DNA of 64,000 nt from Candidatus Hamiltonella defensa 5AT (Acyrthosiphon pisum) (GCF_000021705.1 NC_012751.1:620001-684000), one strand, 5' to 3'; counted from the first letter of the stretch, positions 33,865 through 44,214 are shown. The notes: a model not told the origin generated them from the sequence alone. Program-made: numbers and translations.

Positions 33865-34875
33865 ATGTTCTACTCATGTTTAAAAAAAATACTGTTTCAA
33901 CTAGATCCTGAACACAGTCATGAATTTACTTTTCGTCATCTTAAACGTATTACAGGCACACCATTACAATTTTTAATCAGTCAGTCTGTTCCGACGAAAT
34001 CGGTTGATTGTATGGGCCTCTCCTTTAAAAATCCTCTGGGATTAGCGGCTGGATTAGATAAAAATGGCGATTGTATCGATGTATTAGGGGCAATGGGATT
34101 TGGTTTTATTGAAGTTGGGACTGTGACCCCTCTGCCTCAACAAGGGAATCAAAAGCCTCGATTATTTCGAGTCACAGAAGCAGAAGCGTTGATCAACCGT
34201 ATGGGTTTTAACAACTTAGGGGTGGATTATTTAATTAATAATATTAAACGTTCCCGATTTGGGGGTGTATTGGGGATTAATATCGGGAAAAATAAAGAAA
34301 CCCCTTTAGAAGTCAGCAAAGAAGATTATCTCATCTGTATGGATAAAGTTTACCCTTATGCGGGTTATATCGCAGTGAATATTTCATCACCTAACACTGA
34401 AAAATTGCGTCAATTACAATATGGCGATCTTTTAGAAGATATGTTGACTTCAGTCAAAAAAAAACAGACTCAATTACACGAGCAACATGATCGATATGTG
34501 CCTGTAGCAGTCAAAATATCCCCGGATTTAAGTGAAGAAGAACTCATTAAACTTGCAGATGCGTTTCTCAAACATGAGATTGATGGCGTCATTGCGACCA
34601 ATACGACTTTAGATCATTCTTTAATTCAAGGTTTGAATCACTGCCAGCAATCAGGAGGGCTAAGCGGACGGCCTTTACAGCCAAGCAGCAACGAGACCAT
34701 TCGACTTTTATCAAAAGAATTAAAAGGTCGCATTCCTATCATCGGTGTCGGGGGGATTGACTCATTGATGGCCGCGCGTGAAAAAATTGCTGCTGGGGCA
34801 TCTTTATTACAGCTTTATTCGGGGCTGATTTTTCAGGGGCCTGCTTTAATTAAAAAGATCATTCATCATATTTGA
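33865..34875 (+). CDS. pyrD: Dihydroorotate dehydrogenase (class 2)
   Basis: Membrane-associated FMN enzyme of pyrimidine synthesis that passes electrons to quinone. ATG 33865, with TGGAG 6 nt upstream, gives 336 residues, the E. coli length; a GTG at 33853 in the same frame overlaps that ribosome-binding site. Key motifs are [26 protein letters not shown] with the class 2 catalytic Ser, SGGLSGRPL and IGVGGI. The N-terminal amphipathic helices of class 2 enzymes are present. Convergent with the ferredoxin fragment at 34921. Confidence 0.97.
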   Translation: MFYSCLKKILFQLDPEHSHEFTFRHLKRITGTPLQFLISQSVPTKSVDCMGLSFKNPLGLAAGLDKNGDCIDVLGAMGFGFIEVGTVTPLPQQGNQKPRLFRVTEAEALINRMGFNNLGVDYLINNIKRSRFGGVLGINIGKNKETPLEVSKEDYLICMDKVYPYAGYIAVNISSPNTEKLRQLQYGDLLEDMLTSVKKKQTQLHEQHDRYVPVAVKISPDLSEEELIKLADAFLKHEIDGVIATNTTLDHSLIQGLNHCQQSGGLSGRPLQPSSNETIRLLSKELKGRIPIIGVGGIDSLMAAREKIAAGASLLQLYSGLIFQGPALIKKIIHHI

Positions 34876-34920
34876 TGTGAATGAACGAGAGATTTTTTTC
34901 TGGACGTTTTTTATTTTGCT

Positions 34921-35229
34921 TTAATCCGAAAGCGTTAAATTTCCTTTAGGGATGCAACAACAAGAAAGAATATTGCCGTCTTTATCCATGGCATCTTGAG
35001 TTAATGTTTTCACTTCTCCTATTATTATTTTTATTTGACAAAAACGACAGATCCCAGCGCGACAAGAATAAGGGATCTCTATGCCTTGCTCTTCTAACTG
35101 TTCCAATAGCACATGCTGCTTATTGCCCAAAAAACAACGGCCATTAAATTCGATACAGACTTGATTTGTGGTGTCCGTTATCGAAGGTATTGAGCTCAGC
35201 TCTGATTTTTTTTCGTGAGGGGAGGACAT
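34921..35229 (-). CDS. 2Fe-2S ferredoxin-domain protein, remnant of YcbX
   Basis: The 102-residue product is a plant-type 2Fe-2S domain with cysteines in SCRAGICRFC (CX4CX2C) and a fourth in NILSCCCIPKG. The segment VLLEQLEEQGIEIPYSCRAGIC strongly resembles the C-terminal ferredoxin domain of enteric YcbX. It sits on the minus strand between pyrD and rlmL, exactly where E. coli has ycbX. The N-terminal MOSC/molybdopterin part (about 270 residues) is missing, and only 116 bp remain before rlmL. A good GGAG lies 8 nt before ATG 35229, so it may be translated as a free ferredoxin. It could alternatively be a YfaE-like protein, but position argues for YcbX. Confidence 0.8.
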   Translation of the reverse strand: MSSPHEKKSELSSIPSITDTTNQVCIEFNGRCFLGNKQHVLLEQLEEQGIEIPYSCRAGICRFCQIKIIIGEVKTLTQDAMDKDGNILSCCCIPKGNLTLSD

Positions 35230-35345
35230 CTCATTTTCTCCAAAACATTGATGATTAATTTTTCGCTACTCGATGATAAAAAGGTATCATCTTGAAAGAT
35301 ATATCCATATTCCATTTTTCCTATCCATAAAAACGCACTTTATAT

Positions 35346-37493
35346 ATGACTGATTTTTTTGCCAGTACCGCGTACGGTTTAGAAGAACTCCTTAAAAATG
35401 AATTGATCGAATTAGGTGCAACGGATTGTCAAATTGTTCAGGGAGGCCTTTATTTTCAAGGCGATGATCGGCTTTTGTATCAAAGCTTATTGTGGAGCCG
35501 TCTTGCTTCCCGAATTTTATTGCCGCTTGCCACATTTTCAATTCAGCGTGATCAAGATCTCTATCTGGGTGCTCGAGAGATTGATTGGCTCAACTTATTT
35601 TCTATCGATAACACTTTTTCGGTGCATTTTAAAGGTATGAATGACGCCATCCGAAATACGCAATATGGCGCACTAAAGGTGAAAGACGCTGTTGTAGATC
35701 ACTTTATGAAAGAACACAATGATCGTCCTTCTGTTTCAACATCACGTCCAGATATCCGCATTCATGTTTTCCTGCAAGGAGATAAAGCACATATTTCACT
35801 AGATTTCAGTGGAGCACAGGGTTTGCATCAACGGGGATATCGGGCTCAAGGCGGTCAAGCGCCATTAAAAGAAAACTTGGCCGCGGCAATTATAATGAGG
35901 TCTGGCTGGCAAAAAGGCACACCTTTGGTGGATCCGATGTGCGGCTCGGGCACATTACTGATTGAAGCCGCCATGATGGCCGCCGATCAAGCGCCTGGGT
36001 TAAAGCGTTCGCATTGGGGCTTTCAAGCCTGGAAGGGATTTGATCCTGTTTTATGGGGCGATTTGCTTAAAAAAGCTCAGCTTCGGGCGGCTGATGGTTT
36101 GAAAAATACAGCACCTTATTTTTTTGGCGCAGATCAAGATCCCCAAGCGATCAGGATCGCAAAAAACAATGTTCATGAAGCAGGCTTAGAAGATCTCATC
36201 AAATTATCCGTTCAAGAGGTGAGCCAGCTGGTGGTGAATTTCCCGCTGATCAATCTGTGGGATAAAAAATCGGCAGGAACACTGGTTTGTAACCCTCCTT
36301 ATGGAGAACGGCTTTCGAGTGAGCCTGAATTAATGGTGCTTTACACCACCTTAGGGCGCGTGATGAAAACCGTGTTCGGAGGTTGGAAAGCCTCCATTTT
36401 CAGTGGCTCATCTGATTTACTGAGCTTTTTGTCATTACGCGCTGATCGGCAATTTAAAGCGAAAAATGGCGCGCTTGATTGTTATCAAAAAAATTATTCT
36501 TTAAGAGATGATCCCCTGACAATCCCTGCTGAAGATTTTGCGAATCGGCTGCGTAAAAATAGCCGTCAACGGGGCAAATGGGCACAAAAAGAAGGCATTG
36601 ACTGTTATCGTTTATATGATGCGGATTTGCCGGATTATAACGTGGCTTTAGATCGCTATGGTGATAAGGTTATCCTTCAAGAATATAAAGCGCCTAAAAC
36701 GATTGATGAAAAAAAAACGCGAAGACGCTTGCAAGATATGATTCAAGCCAGCTTGGCCGTGCTGAAATTAGCGCCCAATCAGCTGATCCTCAAAATTCGT
36801 CAGCCTCAATCCGGCAAACAACAATATGTGAAATTAGCTCAAAAAGAAGAGCTCGTTTTAGTCAAAGAATACCATGCACGTTTATGGGTTAACTTAACCG
36901 ATTATCTGGACACTGGGCTGTTTTTAGATCATCGTCTTACTCGCCAAATGCTCGCGAAACTCAGCCAAGGAAAAGATTTTTTAAATCTATTCGCTTACAC
37001 CGGCAGTGCCACTGTTCATGCGGGATTGGGCGGCGCGCGAAGTACCACCAGTGTCGATATGTCCCGTACTTATTTGGAATGGGCAAAAAAAAATCTCAAC
37101 ACCAATGGATTGACGGGATCACGGCATCGTTTTATCCAGGAGGATTGTTTCACTTGGCTCCAGCATCAAAAAGATGAGCAATTTGATTTCATTTTTCTTG
37201 ATCCCCCGACTTTTTCAAATTCAAAGCGGATGAAAAGCACTTTTGAAGTTCAACGAGATTATTTATTACTGATAAAAACGATCAAAACGCTACTGCGTTC
37301 TCAAGGAAAACTGATTTTTTCTTGTAATAAACGAGGTTTTCATCTTGATTTATCTCAAATCGCCTTTTTAGGGTTTGAAGCAAAAGATCTCAGAAGACAA
37401 ACAGAATCGATGGATTTTGCTCATCATCGGCCAATGCATCATTGCTGGCTATTAACAAAAAAAAATAAGGAACCAAAACAACCATGTCATTAA
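35346..37493 (+). CDS. rlmL: RlmKL, bifunctional 23S rRNA methyltransferase
   Basis: Fused enzyme making m2G2445 and m7G2069 in 23S rRNA. The 715-residue protein has an N-terminal THUMP domain, a first Rossmann methyltransferase ([15 protein letters not shown], then NPPYGERL), and a second one ([17 protein letters not shown], then [11 protein letters not shown]). It is slightly longer than E. coli (702). The end overlaps uup by 10 bp, indicating an operon. The pyrD-ycbX-rlmL-uup order is enteric, except that zapC and most of ycbX are gone. Confidence 0.97.
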   Translation: MTDFFASTAYGLEELLKNELIELGATDCQIVQGGLYFQGDDRLLYQSLLWSRLASRILLPLATFSIQRDQDLYLGAREIDWLNLFSIDNTFSVHFKGMNDAIRNTQYGALKVKDAVVDHFMKEHNDRPSVSTSRPDIRIHVFLQGDKAHISLDFSGAQGLHQRGYRAQGGQAPLKENLAAAIIMRSGWQKGTPLVDPMCGSGTLLIEAAMMAADQAPGLKRSHWGFQAWKGFDPVLWGDLLKKAQLRAADGLKNTAPYFFGADQDPQAIRIAKNNVHEAGLEDLIKLSVQEVSQLVVNFPLINLWDKKSAGTLVCNPPYGERLSSEPELMVLYTTLGRVMKTVFGGWKASIFSGSSDLLSFLSLRADRQFKAKNGALDCYQKNYSLRDDPLTIPAEDFANRLRKNSRQRGKWAQKEGIDCYRLYDADLPDYNVALDRYGDKVILQEYKAPKTIDEKKTRRRLQDMIQASLAVLKLAPNQLILKIRQPQSGKQQYVKLAQKEELVLVKEYHARLWVNLTDYLDTGLFLDHRLTRQMLAKLSQGKDFLNLFAYTGSATVHAGLGGARSTTSVDMSRTYLEWAKKNLNTNGLTGSRHRFIQEDCFTWLQHQKDEQFDFIFLDPPTFSNSKRMKSTFEVQRDYLLLIKTIKTLLRSQGKLIFSCNKRGFHLDLSQIAFLGFEAKDLRRQTESMDFAHHRPMHHCWLLTKKNKEPKQPCH

Positions 37494-39409
37494 TCAGCTT
37501 ATCGGGGGCTTACCTTTCATTCAGCGACGCCCCCTTATTGGATCACACCCAATTACATGTTGAACCCAATGAACGGGTCTGTTTGGTGGGACGTAACGGC
37601 ACAGGAAAATCCACGCTGTTAAAAATTTTAAACAAAGAAATGTCACTTGATGATGGGCAAATGGTTTATCAACAAGATCTGGTGGTGGCACGCTTACAGC
37701 AGGATCCTCCTCGAGAGGTGGCGGGCACTGTATTTGATTTTATTTCTGAAGGTGTGAAAGAACAGGCCGCTCATTTAAAAACCTACCAAGATATTTTAAA
37801 TAAAATAGAAACGGATCCCAGAGAAAAAAATTTGGAACAATTGGCGACATTGCAAAATATCTTAGATCATCAAGATTTATGGCAATTAGAGGCACGCATT
37901 CATGACGTGCTCAAACAGTTAGGGTTATCTGCTGAGCAAAAGTTATCTTCTTTATCGGGCGGTTGGCTACGTAAAGCGGCTTTAGGAAGAGCCCTCGTCA
38001 GCGCTCCTGAAGTGTTATTATTGGATGAACCTACCAATCACCTGGATATTCAAAGCATTCAATGGTTAGAAGAATTTTTAAAAAATTTTGAAGGCAGCCT
38101 GGTTTTTATTTCCCATGATCGTTCGTTTATCAGCACCATCGCGACCCGTATTGTGGATCTGGATCGCGGGAAATTGACTTCTTGGCCAGGAAATTACGCC
38201 TTGTATTTGGAGAAAAAAGAAGACGCCTTACGGGTTGAAGAACTTCAAAATGCGGAATTTGATCGCAAATTGGCTCAAGAAGAGATCTGGATCCGCCAGG
38301 GGATTAAAGCCCGCCAAACGCGCAATGAAGGTCGGGTAAGAGCGTTAAAATCATTAAGACAACAACGTTCTGAACGCAGAGAAGTCATGGGTAAGGCAAA
38401 AATACAATGGGAAGAGCAAAAGCGTTCAGGAAAAATGGTTTTTGAATTAGAAAATGTTTCTTATACATTATCAGACAAAATCCTGGTCGATGATTTTTCT
38501 GTTCAGGTGTTGAGAGGAGATAAAATTGCACTTGTGGGTCCGAATGGGTGCGGTAAAACCACGTTATTAAAGTTGATGCTTGGCGAATTGAAAGCACAAA
38601 GTGGAAAAATATATCGCGGTACGCATCTTGATGTGGCCTATTTTGATCAGCATCGGGCAGAATTAGATCCACAAAAAACGGTGCTGGACAACTTGGCAGA
38701 AGGGAAACAAGAAGTGATGATTAACGGGCGCTCGCGTCACGTTTTGGGTTATTTACAAGATTTTTTATTCCATCCTAAACGAGCGATGACACCGGTCAAA
38801 GTGCTCTCAGGGGGAGAGCGTCATCGTTTATTACTTGCCAAACTGTTTTTAAAACCCAGCAATCTGCTTATTTTAGACGAGCCCACCAATGATTTAGATA
38901 TTGAAACATTGGAACTGTTAGAAGAAATGATAGAAGCCTATCAAGGCACTGTATTATTGGTCAGTCATGATCGACAATTCGTGGATAATGCGGTGACAGA
39001 ATGTTGGATTTTTGAAGGCGATGGGCAAATCAATCGTTTTATTGGGGGATATTCTGATGCTCATCAACAACGAGCGGCTTCCAAATCCATGCATCAAAAA
39101 ATAGAGGCGCCTCCATCGCCATTGCCCATACAAAAACAGAGGGGTACACCTGGAAGCTCGAAAACACATCAAACTTCAGTACATAAACTGAGTTATCAGC
39201 AAAAAAAAGAACTGGAACAATTACCTATGGAATTAGAAGCATTAGAAGAAAAAATCGCTCTTTTGCAATCTGAGGTCAGCGCCCCTGATTTTTTTTCAAA
39301 ACCTCAGAACGAAACACAACAGAAACTGAACACATTAAGGGATTCTGAACGAGCTCTGGAAGAGGCCTTTGCCCGATGGGCATATTTAGAGGCGTTTGAA
39401 AAAAAATAA
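37484..39409 (+). CDS. uup: Uup, ABC-F family ATPase
   Basis: Soluble duplicated ABC ATPase of the ABC-F class, linked in E. coli to ribosome function and suppression of transposon excision. The 641 residues hold two nucleotide-binding domains: [31 protein letters not shown] and [29 protein letters not shown]. An ABC-F linker and a C-terminal coiled coil ([20 protein letters not shown]) are also present. The start lies inside the 3' end of rlmL. Confidence 0.96.
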   Translation: MSLISLSGAYLSFSDAPLLDHTQLHVEPNERVCLVGRNGTGKSTLLKILNKEMSLDDGQMVYQQDLVVARLQQDPPREVAGTVFDFISEGVKEQAAHLKTYQDILNKIETDPREKNLEQLATLQNILDHQDLWQLEARIHDVLKQLGLSAEQKLSSLSGGWLRKAALGRALVSAPEVLLLDEPTNHLDIQSIQWLEEFLKNFEGSLVFISHDRSFISTIATRIVDLDRGKLTSWPGNYALYLEKKEDALRVEELQNAEFDRKLAQEEIWIRQGIKARQTRNEGRVRALKSLRQQRSERREVMGKAKIQWEEQKRSGKMVFELENVSYTLSDKILVDDFSVQVLRGDKIALVGPNGCGKTTLLKLMLGELKAQSGKIYRGTHLDVAYFDQHRAELDPQKTVLDNLAEGKQEVMINGRSRHVLGYLQDFLFHPKRAMTPVKVLSGGERHRLLLAKLFLKPSNLLILDEPTNDLDIETLELLEEMIEAYQGTVLLVSHDRQFVDNAVTECWIFEGDGQINRFIGGYSDAHQQRAASKSMHQKIEAPPSPLPIQKQRGTPGSSKTHQTSVHKLSYQQKKELEQLPMELEALEEKIALLQSEVSAPDFFSKPQNETQQKLNTLRDSERALEEAFARWAYLEAFEKK

Positions 39410-39579
39410 AAAAATCCAATAAAAGCCAGATGAGATAAAATACCCGATATTTCGGTTCACGGGACCACAATTAATTTAACTCAACTGTTTATATATGTAA
39501 AATTATAAGGGAAAAATTTTTAAACATTCAAAAATTTAAAACCAATAAAGACAGATTTCATTTTCTTTAATCATAAAAT

Positions 39580-39980
39580 CTATTTTTTTATGTTTTCTAA
39601 GTTAGATTTATGACGAAATTCAACACTTTTCTGCAAAATTTCTTCTGCTGTCATATTTTTTATCTTCTTATTCTTATTTTTTGCTGCTTTTAATAATTTC
39701 TTCGTAAAAATGGCTTTTTTTAAAGTTTTTTTAATTTAATTTTAGTATTTTTTATTTCTTTACTTGATAACTACTTCTTTAAAGAAGTAAATTTTTCTGT
39801 TAATTTTCCACATTTTTTATTAAGTTTAGCTGTACTATTATTTCTTATTAAAGTGAATTTCATATAATCAACGATTTTATCAATTATATTTACTATTTTT
39901 TTGTACGACTTATTAAAGTTATACTGCTTGGTAATATTTTTATACATATCCTGTTTTTTATTTATTTTAAATAAATTCAT
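39580..39980 (-). pseudogene. Decayed paralogue of the unknown gene at 6.7 kb
   Basis: From ATG 39980 a 69-codon frame ends NNSTAKLNKKCGKLTEKF plus a few residues. This aligns with NKSTAKINKQCNKLVEKF in the 6.7-kb gene. Past a TAG, and after a frame change in an A-run, similarity continues through KKLLKAAKNKNKK, then MTAEEILQKSVEFRHKS, matching KKLLKLAEKH and NETIQKSEEFRQNY of the other copy, and ends at TAG 39580. The C-terminal two thirds are lost. Composition is extremely A+T-rich, as in the other copy. No function is known. Confidence 0.6.
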
Positions 39981-40134
39981 TTTAATTTTTTAAATAAAAA
40001 CAATTTAATTTAAATTTAAAATAATTGTGAACAAAGAATATACACTTTATAAAAATAAAAAAATTTTAAACAACAGAAAAATAAAATTTTCAAGGCTAAT
40101 AAAATATTTATCTAAATGTAAAGGAGTGAGAAAA

Positions 40135-40335
40135 TGCATCAAACAGAGAAAATCGTCATTAATATACTGTCAGTCATCACTCGGATCGTGCTCAGCATTT
40201 AAGTGGGTGGACGCTGGAAAGTGTGGTCATTGTCAGCCAGCATGGCATAAAAGCGCCCACTAAATTGACACCTTTAATGCCCAGTGTGACTCTTGGCCTG
40301 TTTGGGAGATTCCTTTATCATATTTAATCATATGA
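40135..40335 (+). pseudogene. Fragment of a periplasmic histidine acid phosphatase (AppA/phytase-like)
   Basis: A strong ribosome-binding site (AAAGGAG) precedes ATG 40135, which opens a hydrophobic signal-like start (IVINILSVITRIVLSI). In the next frame the sequence reads WTLESVVIVSQHGIKAPTKL and TPLMPSVT. In the third frame it reads DSWPVWEIPLSYL. This order matches the mature N-terminus of AppA-type phosphatases (LESVVIVSRHGVRAPTK, then VTPDAWPTWPV in E. coli AppA). The catalytic RHGxRxP motif is QHGIKAP here. Two frameshifts and loss of about 350 C-terminal residues make it a dead fragment. It lies among other relics between uup and slyA. Confidence 0.6.
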
Positions 40336-40436
40336 GTTTCAATTGTTTTTATAAAATCACCCTTTTTGATAGGATAATGTCTGTTTTCATTTTTTATCAT
40401 CCTTAAAAAACCCAGCTTAACATGCATATTTTAAGA

Positions 40437-40643
40437 CTAACATATCATCATAAAAGCGTTGAAAGATTTACTGGCACTGATCGTATGATGATATAAACAG
40501 CCATTCAAAAGCATTTTAAATGCGCTTTCTGACTGACTTTTTATTCCATTAAAATGAGTCGTACCATCAGATGGCTTCATAAATTATCGTTCAAGACAGT
40601 TGGTTTTCCAATCTTCATTTAATTCAACAGCCATAATTTTCAT
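40437..40643 (-). pseudogene. Short unidentified coding relic with one in-frame stop
   Basis: ATG 40643 opens a 68-codon frame ending at TAG 40437. It is broken once by TAA at codon 20: MKIMAVELNEDWKTNCLER, the stop, then FMKPSDGTTHFNGIKSQSES and further residues. The residue mix looks coding, and no other frame competes. I do not recognise it. A perfect 10-bp inverted repeat (40442-40451 and 40485-40494) overlaps its 3' end. Confidence 0.3.
40442..40494. repeat. Perfect 10-bp inverted repeat with 33-bp spacer
   Basis: ATATCATCAT at 40442-40451 is exactly complementary to ATGATGATAT at 40485-40494. It may be a hairpin in RNA, a protein-binding dyad, or chance in A+T-rich DNA. No T-tract follows that would make it a terminator. 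Confidence 0.4.
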
Positions 40644-40968
40644 GTATATATCTACTCTATAAAAATTCTAAAATTAAAAACTAAAAACATCTTTGTTTTT
40701 ATTTTTCCTGACTTAATTTTTTATAATATGTATTATAATTGTTGATTTTTTTAAAAAAAATACATTATTATTACTTGAATACGTGCTTTAAATAGAAATT
40801 GATTGTTTGTGTTAAATTTATTTAAATGAAATTTAATTATTTTTATAGTATATTTAATATATTAAATGTAAAAATTACATTTTTAGTGGATAAATTTATA
40901 TTTTTATCATTCAGAATGAATTTGATTTTAGGAATCAGAACAGAATGATAATGATTAAGGAGGAGAGA

Positions 40969-41424
40969 TTGGAATCGACACTAGGATCTGATTTAGCTCG
41001 ATTAGTGCGCTTATGGCGGGCTTTAATCGATGAAAAACTAAAACCACTGGATTTAACCCAATCACACTGGGTGACATTGTATAATGTTAACCGTTTACCG
41101 CTTGAACAATCTCAAACTCAAATACAGTTAGCGAAAGCAATTGGTATAGAACAGCCTTCATTGGTGAGGACTCTTGATCAATTGGAAGACAAAGCTTTAA
41201 TTACCAGGCATTGTTGCTCGAACGATCGACGAGCCAAGCGTATAAAGCTGACAAGTGAAGCCAGTGACACTATTAAAAAAGTAGAAAATGTTATTCATGA
41301 AACAAGCAAAGATATTTTGCAAGGAATTTCTGAAGTAGAAATTAAACTATTATCAAATTTGATAGAAAAAATTGAAAAAAACATTAAAGATTTGCAAGAT
41401 ATAAAAAATACTACTGTTACATAA
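40969..41424 (+). CDS. slyA: SlyA, MarR-family transcriptional regulator
   Basis: Dimeric winged-helix regulator that in enterics counters H-NS silencing of virulence and envelope genes. TTG 40969 is preceded by AAGGAGG and gives [20 protein letters not shown], as in enteric SlyA, which also uses TTG. ATG 40945 and 40951 are possible longer starts. The DNA-binding core [20 protein letters not shown] and the wing [12 protein letters not shown] are intact. At 151 residues it is a little longer than E. coli (144). Its usual neighbour slyB is now 2.2 kb away, past a phage remnant. Confidence 0.95.
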   Translation: MESTLGSDLARLVRLWRALIDEKLKPLDLTQSHWVTLYNVNRLPLEQSQTQIQLAKAIGIEQPSLVRTLDQLEDKALITRHCCSNDRRAKRIKLTSEASDTIKKVENVIHETSKDILQGISEVEIKLLSNLIEKIEKNIKDLQDIKNTTVT

Positions 41425-41587
41425 TAAATAACAGTTTATTTATTCACAAAAAGAATAATATTAAATTAAAAATACTATTTTAATATCAAAATGTAGTATA
41501 TGAATTAATTTCCTGTTTTCTGTTTTTTATATATACAGTTATGTGCAATATATTTTTTTACCGCGCCTTTTTTCCGGATAAATTCCC

Positions 41588-42003
41588 ATGCCATTACCGT
41601 TCCCTTTTGACTTTAAAAAACTGGATTATGTTCAGGTGTTTGAATGGCGCGCTGAGCGGCCACAACGTCTTCGTGAGTAACCGGAAAGTATCAAACTTCT
41701 ATAAGCAAAATACCGATTTCTACCGGCGCAATTTATTTATTGACTGGGGCATGACCACAGACCCGCGTAATATTGATTAGGGATTACCGGTGACTGTACC
41801 TTTTTTGCTGTTTCCTGAACAGGAAGCGTAGGTTGACTGGATAATGACATGCTGGCAAAGGCGTGAAAATGGCATTACCGAAAAGAGCCGCGAAATGGGC
41901 TTAAGCTGAACACCAATTGTGTTGGCCTGTTCTTTATGTCTCTTTGAGATGGTGATTGGCTTTGGTTCACGTAAAGAGGAGTATGTCGACAGCACGGGCG
42001 CTA
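41588..42003 (+). pseudogene. Phage terminase large-subunit fragment
   Basis: ATG 41588 opens [20 protein letters not shown]. After a frame change, one frame reads FIDWGMTTDPRNID, stop, GLPVTVPFLLFPEQEA, stop, VDWIMTCWQRRENGITEKSR, EMGLS, stop, then [20 protein letters not shown]. This is the N-terminal half of a tailed-phage terminase ATPase. The three nonsense codons (TAG 41778, TAG 41829, TGA 41907) include two where Trp (TGG) is expected. The nuclease half is lost; reading continues directly into tape-measure sequence near 42003. The DNA is more G+C-rich than its flanks. Confidence 0.72.
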
Positions 42004-42745
42004 GTGTCGCCGGCATAAAAACATTAGGCTATGCAGCCAGTCTCACCGGCAGTAAAGCGAAGCCGCAAGAGGGTCACTTGAAAATCTGGCGCGGTTTTTA
42101 AGGAGCAGCAGGGGTGCAGACCCGTGATGCCAATGGCAACTTACAGGACATGAGCGCGCCCTCTTCAACCCGTGTGGGTAATAAACTGGCATCCATGCCC
42201 TATTATCGCGCCAATCAATACGCCCAACGGTTAGACATTGATGAAAATAACCTGATGCCGATGCACGGGAGACATTAATCGCTTTTCTGCGGACTATCAG
42301 ACTATGCCCAGGCAAACCGTATTTAATGCGGAGTTTGCCGCCAAAAAGTCAAACCAGTTTATGACCTCGATGAAAGGATTGACGAGTTTATTTGGTATTT
42401 TCGCGATAAAGTCGGGTCAAATTTAGCAGGCGGATTGAGTAGCGAGATAGAAAATCTACGCAAAAGACTGCTTGATAATTTTCCAAAAATTGAAAACGCA
42501 TTTAGTAGAATCATCAAAGGCATCATTCGAGCCGCTGAAATAGTGAGTCGCGTTATCTGACCAATCAGTCAAGTGATTCGGCAGGTTTTTGACTGGTTCG
42601 CCTGTTCAGATGAAAAAAACAAAAAACTTATCACCACCTTTAGCGGATTGGCAGAGGCTATCTGGGTAAAACCGTTATCGAACAGGGGTATCTTGACATT
42701 AAGCTTGAGTGGGTAAGGCTCAACGCCTATACCAGTTCAGAAGGT
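42004..42745 (+). pseudogene. Phage tail tape-measure protein fragment
   Basis: Continuing in the terminase frame, the sequence reads [17 protein letters not shown], a stop at 42099, then GVQTRDANGNLQDMS, NKLASMPYYRANQYAQRLDI and DENNLMPM, with a stop at 42276. Frame changes then give FNAEFAAKKSNQFMTSMKGL and DKVGSNLAGGLSSEIENLRK, followed by RLLDNFPKIENAFSRIIKGI. This order, a helical region then 'DKVGSNLAGGL' and 'LLDNFPKIE', is typical of the middle of P2-like/transposable-phage tail tape-measure proteins. At least four inactivating lesions are present. Assigned by pattern; moderate confidence. Confidence 0.6.
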
Positions 42746-42756
42746 GATAACGGTAT

Positions 42757-43287
42757 TTAAGGATACTCTATATACTTATATGAAAAGAATGAAATCACAG
42801 CTATTAATAATGCAGATATTGAATAAATTAAAATAGCAGTATAACTATTAATATCTACCACACCAAATAACAAATATACAAGGTAACTAACACAAACCAT
42901 TAATATAATGTGACATAAATATATACTGTATGACGTTTCACCACAGTATATAAACAATTTATTTGATAAAGAAACGGGTTTTGACAAAACTAAACTCAAA
43001 AAGAAAGTAGATATAGAAATAAAAACAGGATTTCCATAATAATCACCACTTATAAAAAATGAACTTATTAATGAAGCAATGCCTAACAAAAAAACAATTA
43101 TTCTTATCCAATCATTTTTTATTTCATATTTATTAAATAAAACTGCAGACAGACATCCGGTAAAAAAATACTTTCCATAATGAGCGCCACAGACAGAAAA
43201 AAATATAAATATAAACAATAAAAGAAATAATATTGTAGAATTAAATTTAATAATCTTTGTTAACACACAGAATAAAGGTAACGCCAT
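42757..43287 (-). pseudogene. C-terminal half of an acyltransferase-3 membrane protein
   Basis: The 176-codon frame is almost wholly hydrophobic, with about five transmembrane helices and the family landmark LFIYCGETSYSIYLCHIILM. It ends YKYIEYP, where full proteins usually continue. Acyltransferase-3 (OafA/YrhL/WecH-type) proteins are about 350 residues with a catalytic His in the first half; that half is missing and the upstream frame closes within about 10 codons. O-antigen acetylases are common lysogenic-conversion cargo, so linkage to the adjacent phage relic is plausible (inference). Confidence 0.65.
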
Positions 43288-43576
43288 AATATTAGCAGCG
43301 TTGGAGGAAGTTATTAACTCTTAACTGAAGTGGCTTTGTGAGACATAGCAGTTTTGTTCTTGGTATTTTGCCAAAGATATCAAAGAGGTATCAAAAATAA
43401 TTTTGTACATAACTGTGTATATAAAAATAATTTAAAATGTCTTTATGTTAATTAACTTATTCATTAATAATATGATGATATTTAAAGTTATTTTTCGATT
43501 AAAAAATAAGCTCAGGGTTCGTTTAAAACCCTGCTTAATTTTTTTATTCAATAATGCATTAATATCATTATTAATA
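43288..43576. other. Intergenic stretch before slyB, no gene
   Basis: A+T-rich spacer of about 290 bp between the acyltransferase relic and the slyB stop. An open frame crossing 43445-43675 on the plus strand runs antisense into slyB and is not supported. No other feature was seen. Confidence 0.4.
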
Positions 43577-44047
43577 TTAATAATGAGGGCTTACAGTGAC
43601 ACTGTTACCAATGCTGGCTATCATCACACGCTGATTGACAAAAAACTGAGTAGAGCCCTGTTCTTGTACTACTGAAATAATATCATTATTTTCTTTACGT
43701 ATTTCTAATTGAACCCCTTTAGATTTATTTAAAAAATTCTGAACACTGTGACCTGCTACACCACCAGCAACCGCGCCTGCTCCTGTTGCTAACGTTCTGC
43801 CTGTACCTCCTCCAACGGTATTACCTAATAATCCGCCCAATACAGAACCACCAATAGCGCCCAACGGGATTCGATCACCATCTTTTTGAATGGTGATCGG
43901 ACGTATTGAAATGATAACGCCATAGCTGACATTTTGTACTTTTTTGGCCTCTGAAGCACTAAAAACATCTCCTGATAAAGAGCTAGGACCAACACAACCT
44001 GTTAAAGTTGTCGCCAAAATAAAAACGGTAAATAAGGGTTTTAACAT
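43577..44047 (-). CDS. slyB: SlyB outer-membrane lipoprotein
   Basis: The 156-residue lipoprotein has a signal sequence and lipobox LTGC with the lipidated Cys at 18, followed by LSGDVFSASEAKKVQNVSYG. It also has a Gly-zipper membrane segment (GAIGGSVLGGLLGNTVGGGT) and a C-terminal strand-rich domain ending VTVSPHY. In enterics SlyB belongs to the PhoP regulon and stabilises outer-membrane proteins under stress. It is normally adjacent and divergent to slyA; a relic-filled insertion now separates them. Confidence 0.96.
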   Translation of the reverse strand: MLKPLFTVFILATTLTGCVGPSSLSGDVFSASEAKKVQNVSYGVIISIRPITIQKDGDRIPLGAIGGSVLGGLLGNTVGGGTGRTLATGAGAVAGGVAGHSVQNFLNKSKGVQLEIRKENNDIISVVQEQGSTQFFVNQRVMIASIGNSVTVSPHY

Positions 44048-44214
44048 AACTATTTCCTATTGAAAAAGCATTTTAACTGACCACAATAGTATACTCAAAT
44101 AAGACTTAACCATTAAAAATGACTTTTTGACTATAAAAATCATTACTCAATCAGAGATATTTTATCATTATCCAAATGAAGCCGCCAAGCACGTTAAGTG
44201 ATTAAAGGATCATT

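Noticed and set aside
40027..40263. 78-codon plus-strand ORF between uup and slyA
   Set aside because: It runs out of frame across the phytase-like fragment, its first part is low-complexity A+T-rich sequence, and it lacks a ribosome-binding site.
40260..40400. 46-codon minus-strand ORF with AAGG before a nearby ATG
   Set aside because: Its second half is exactly antisense to the phytase-like fragment on the plus strand, which has the better family match; no homologue recognised.
39410..43576. Searched for an intact insertion sequence, integrase or att-flanked island in the relic-rich region
   Set aside because: No transposase or integrase motif and no convincing direct repeats at the edges were seen by eye.
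43445..43675. 76-codon plus-strand ORF running into slyB
   Set aside because: Its end is antisense to the conserved C-terminus of SlyB and its start lies in A+T-rich spacer without a ribosome-binding site.
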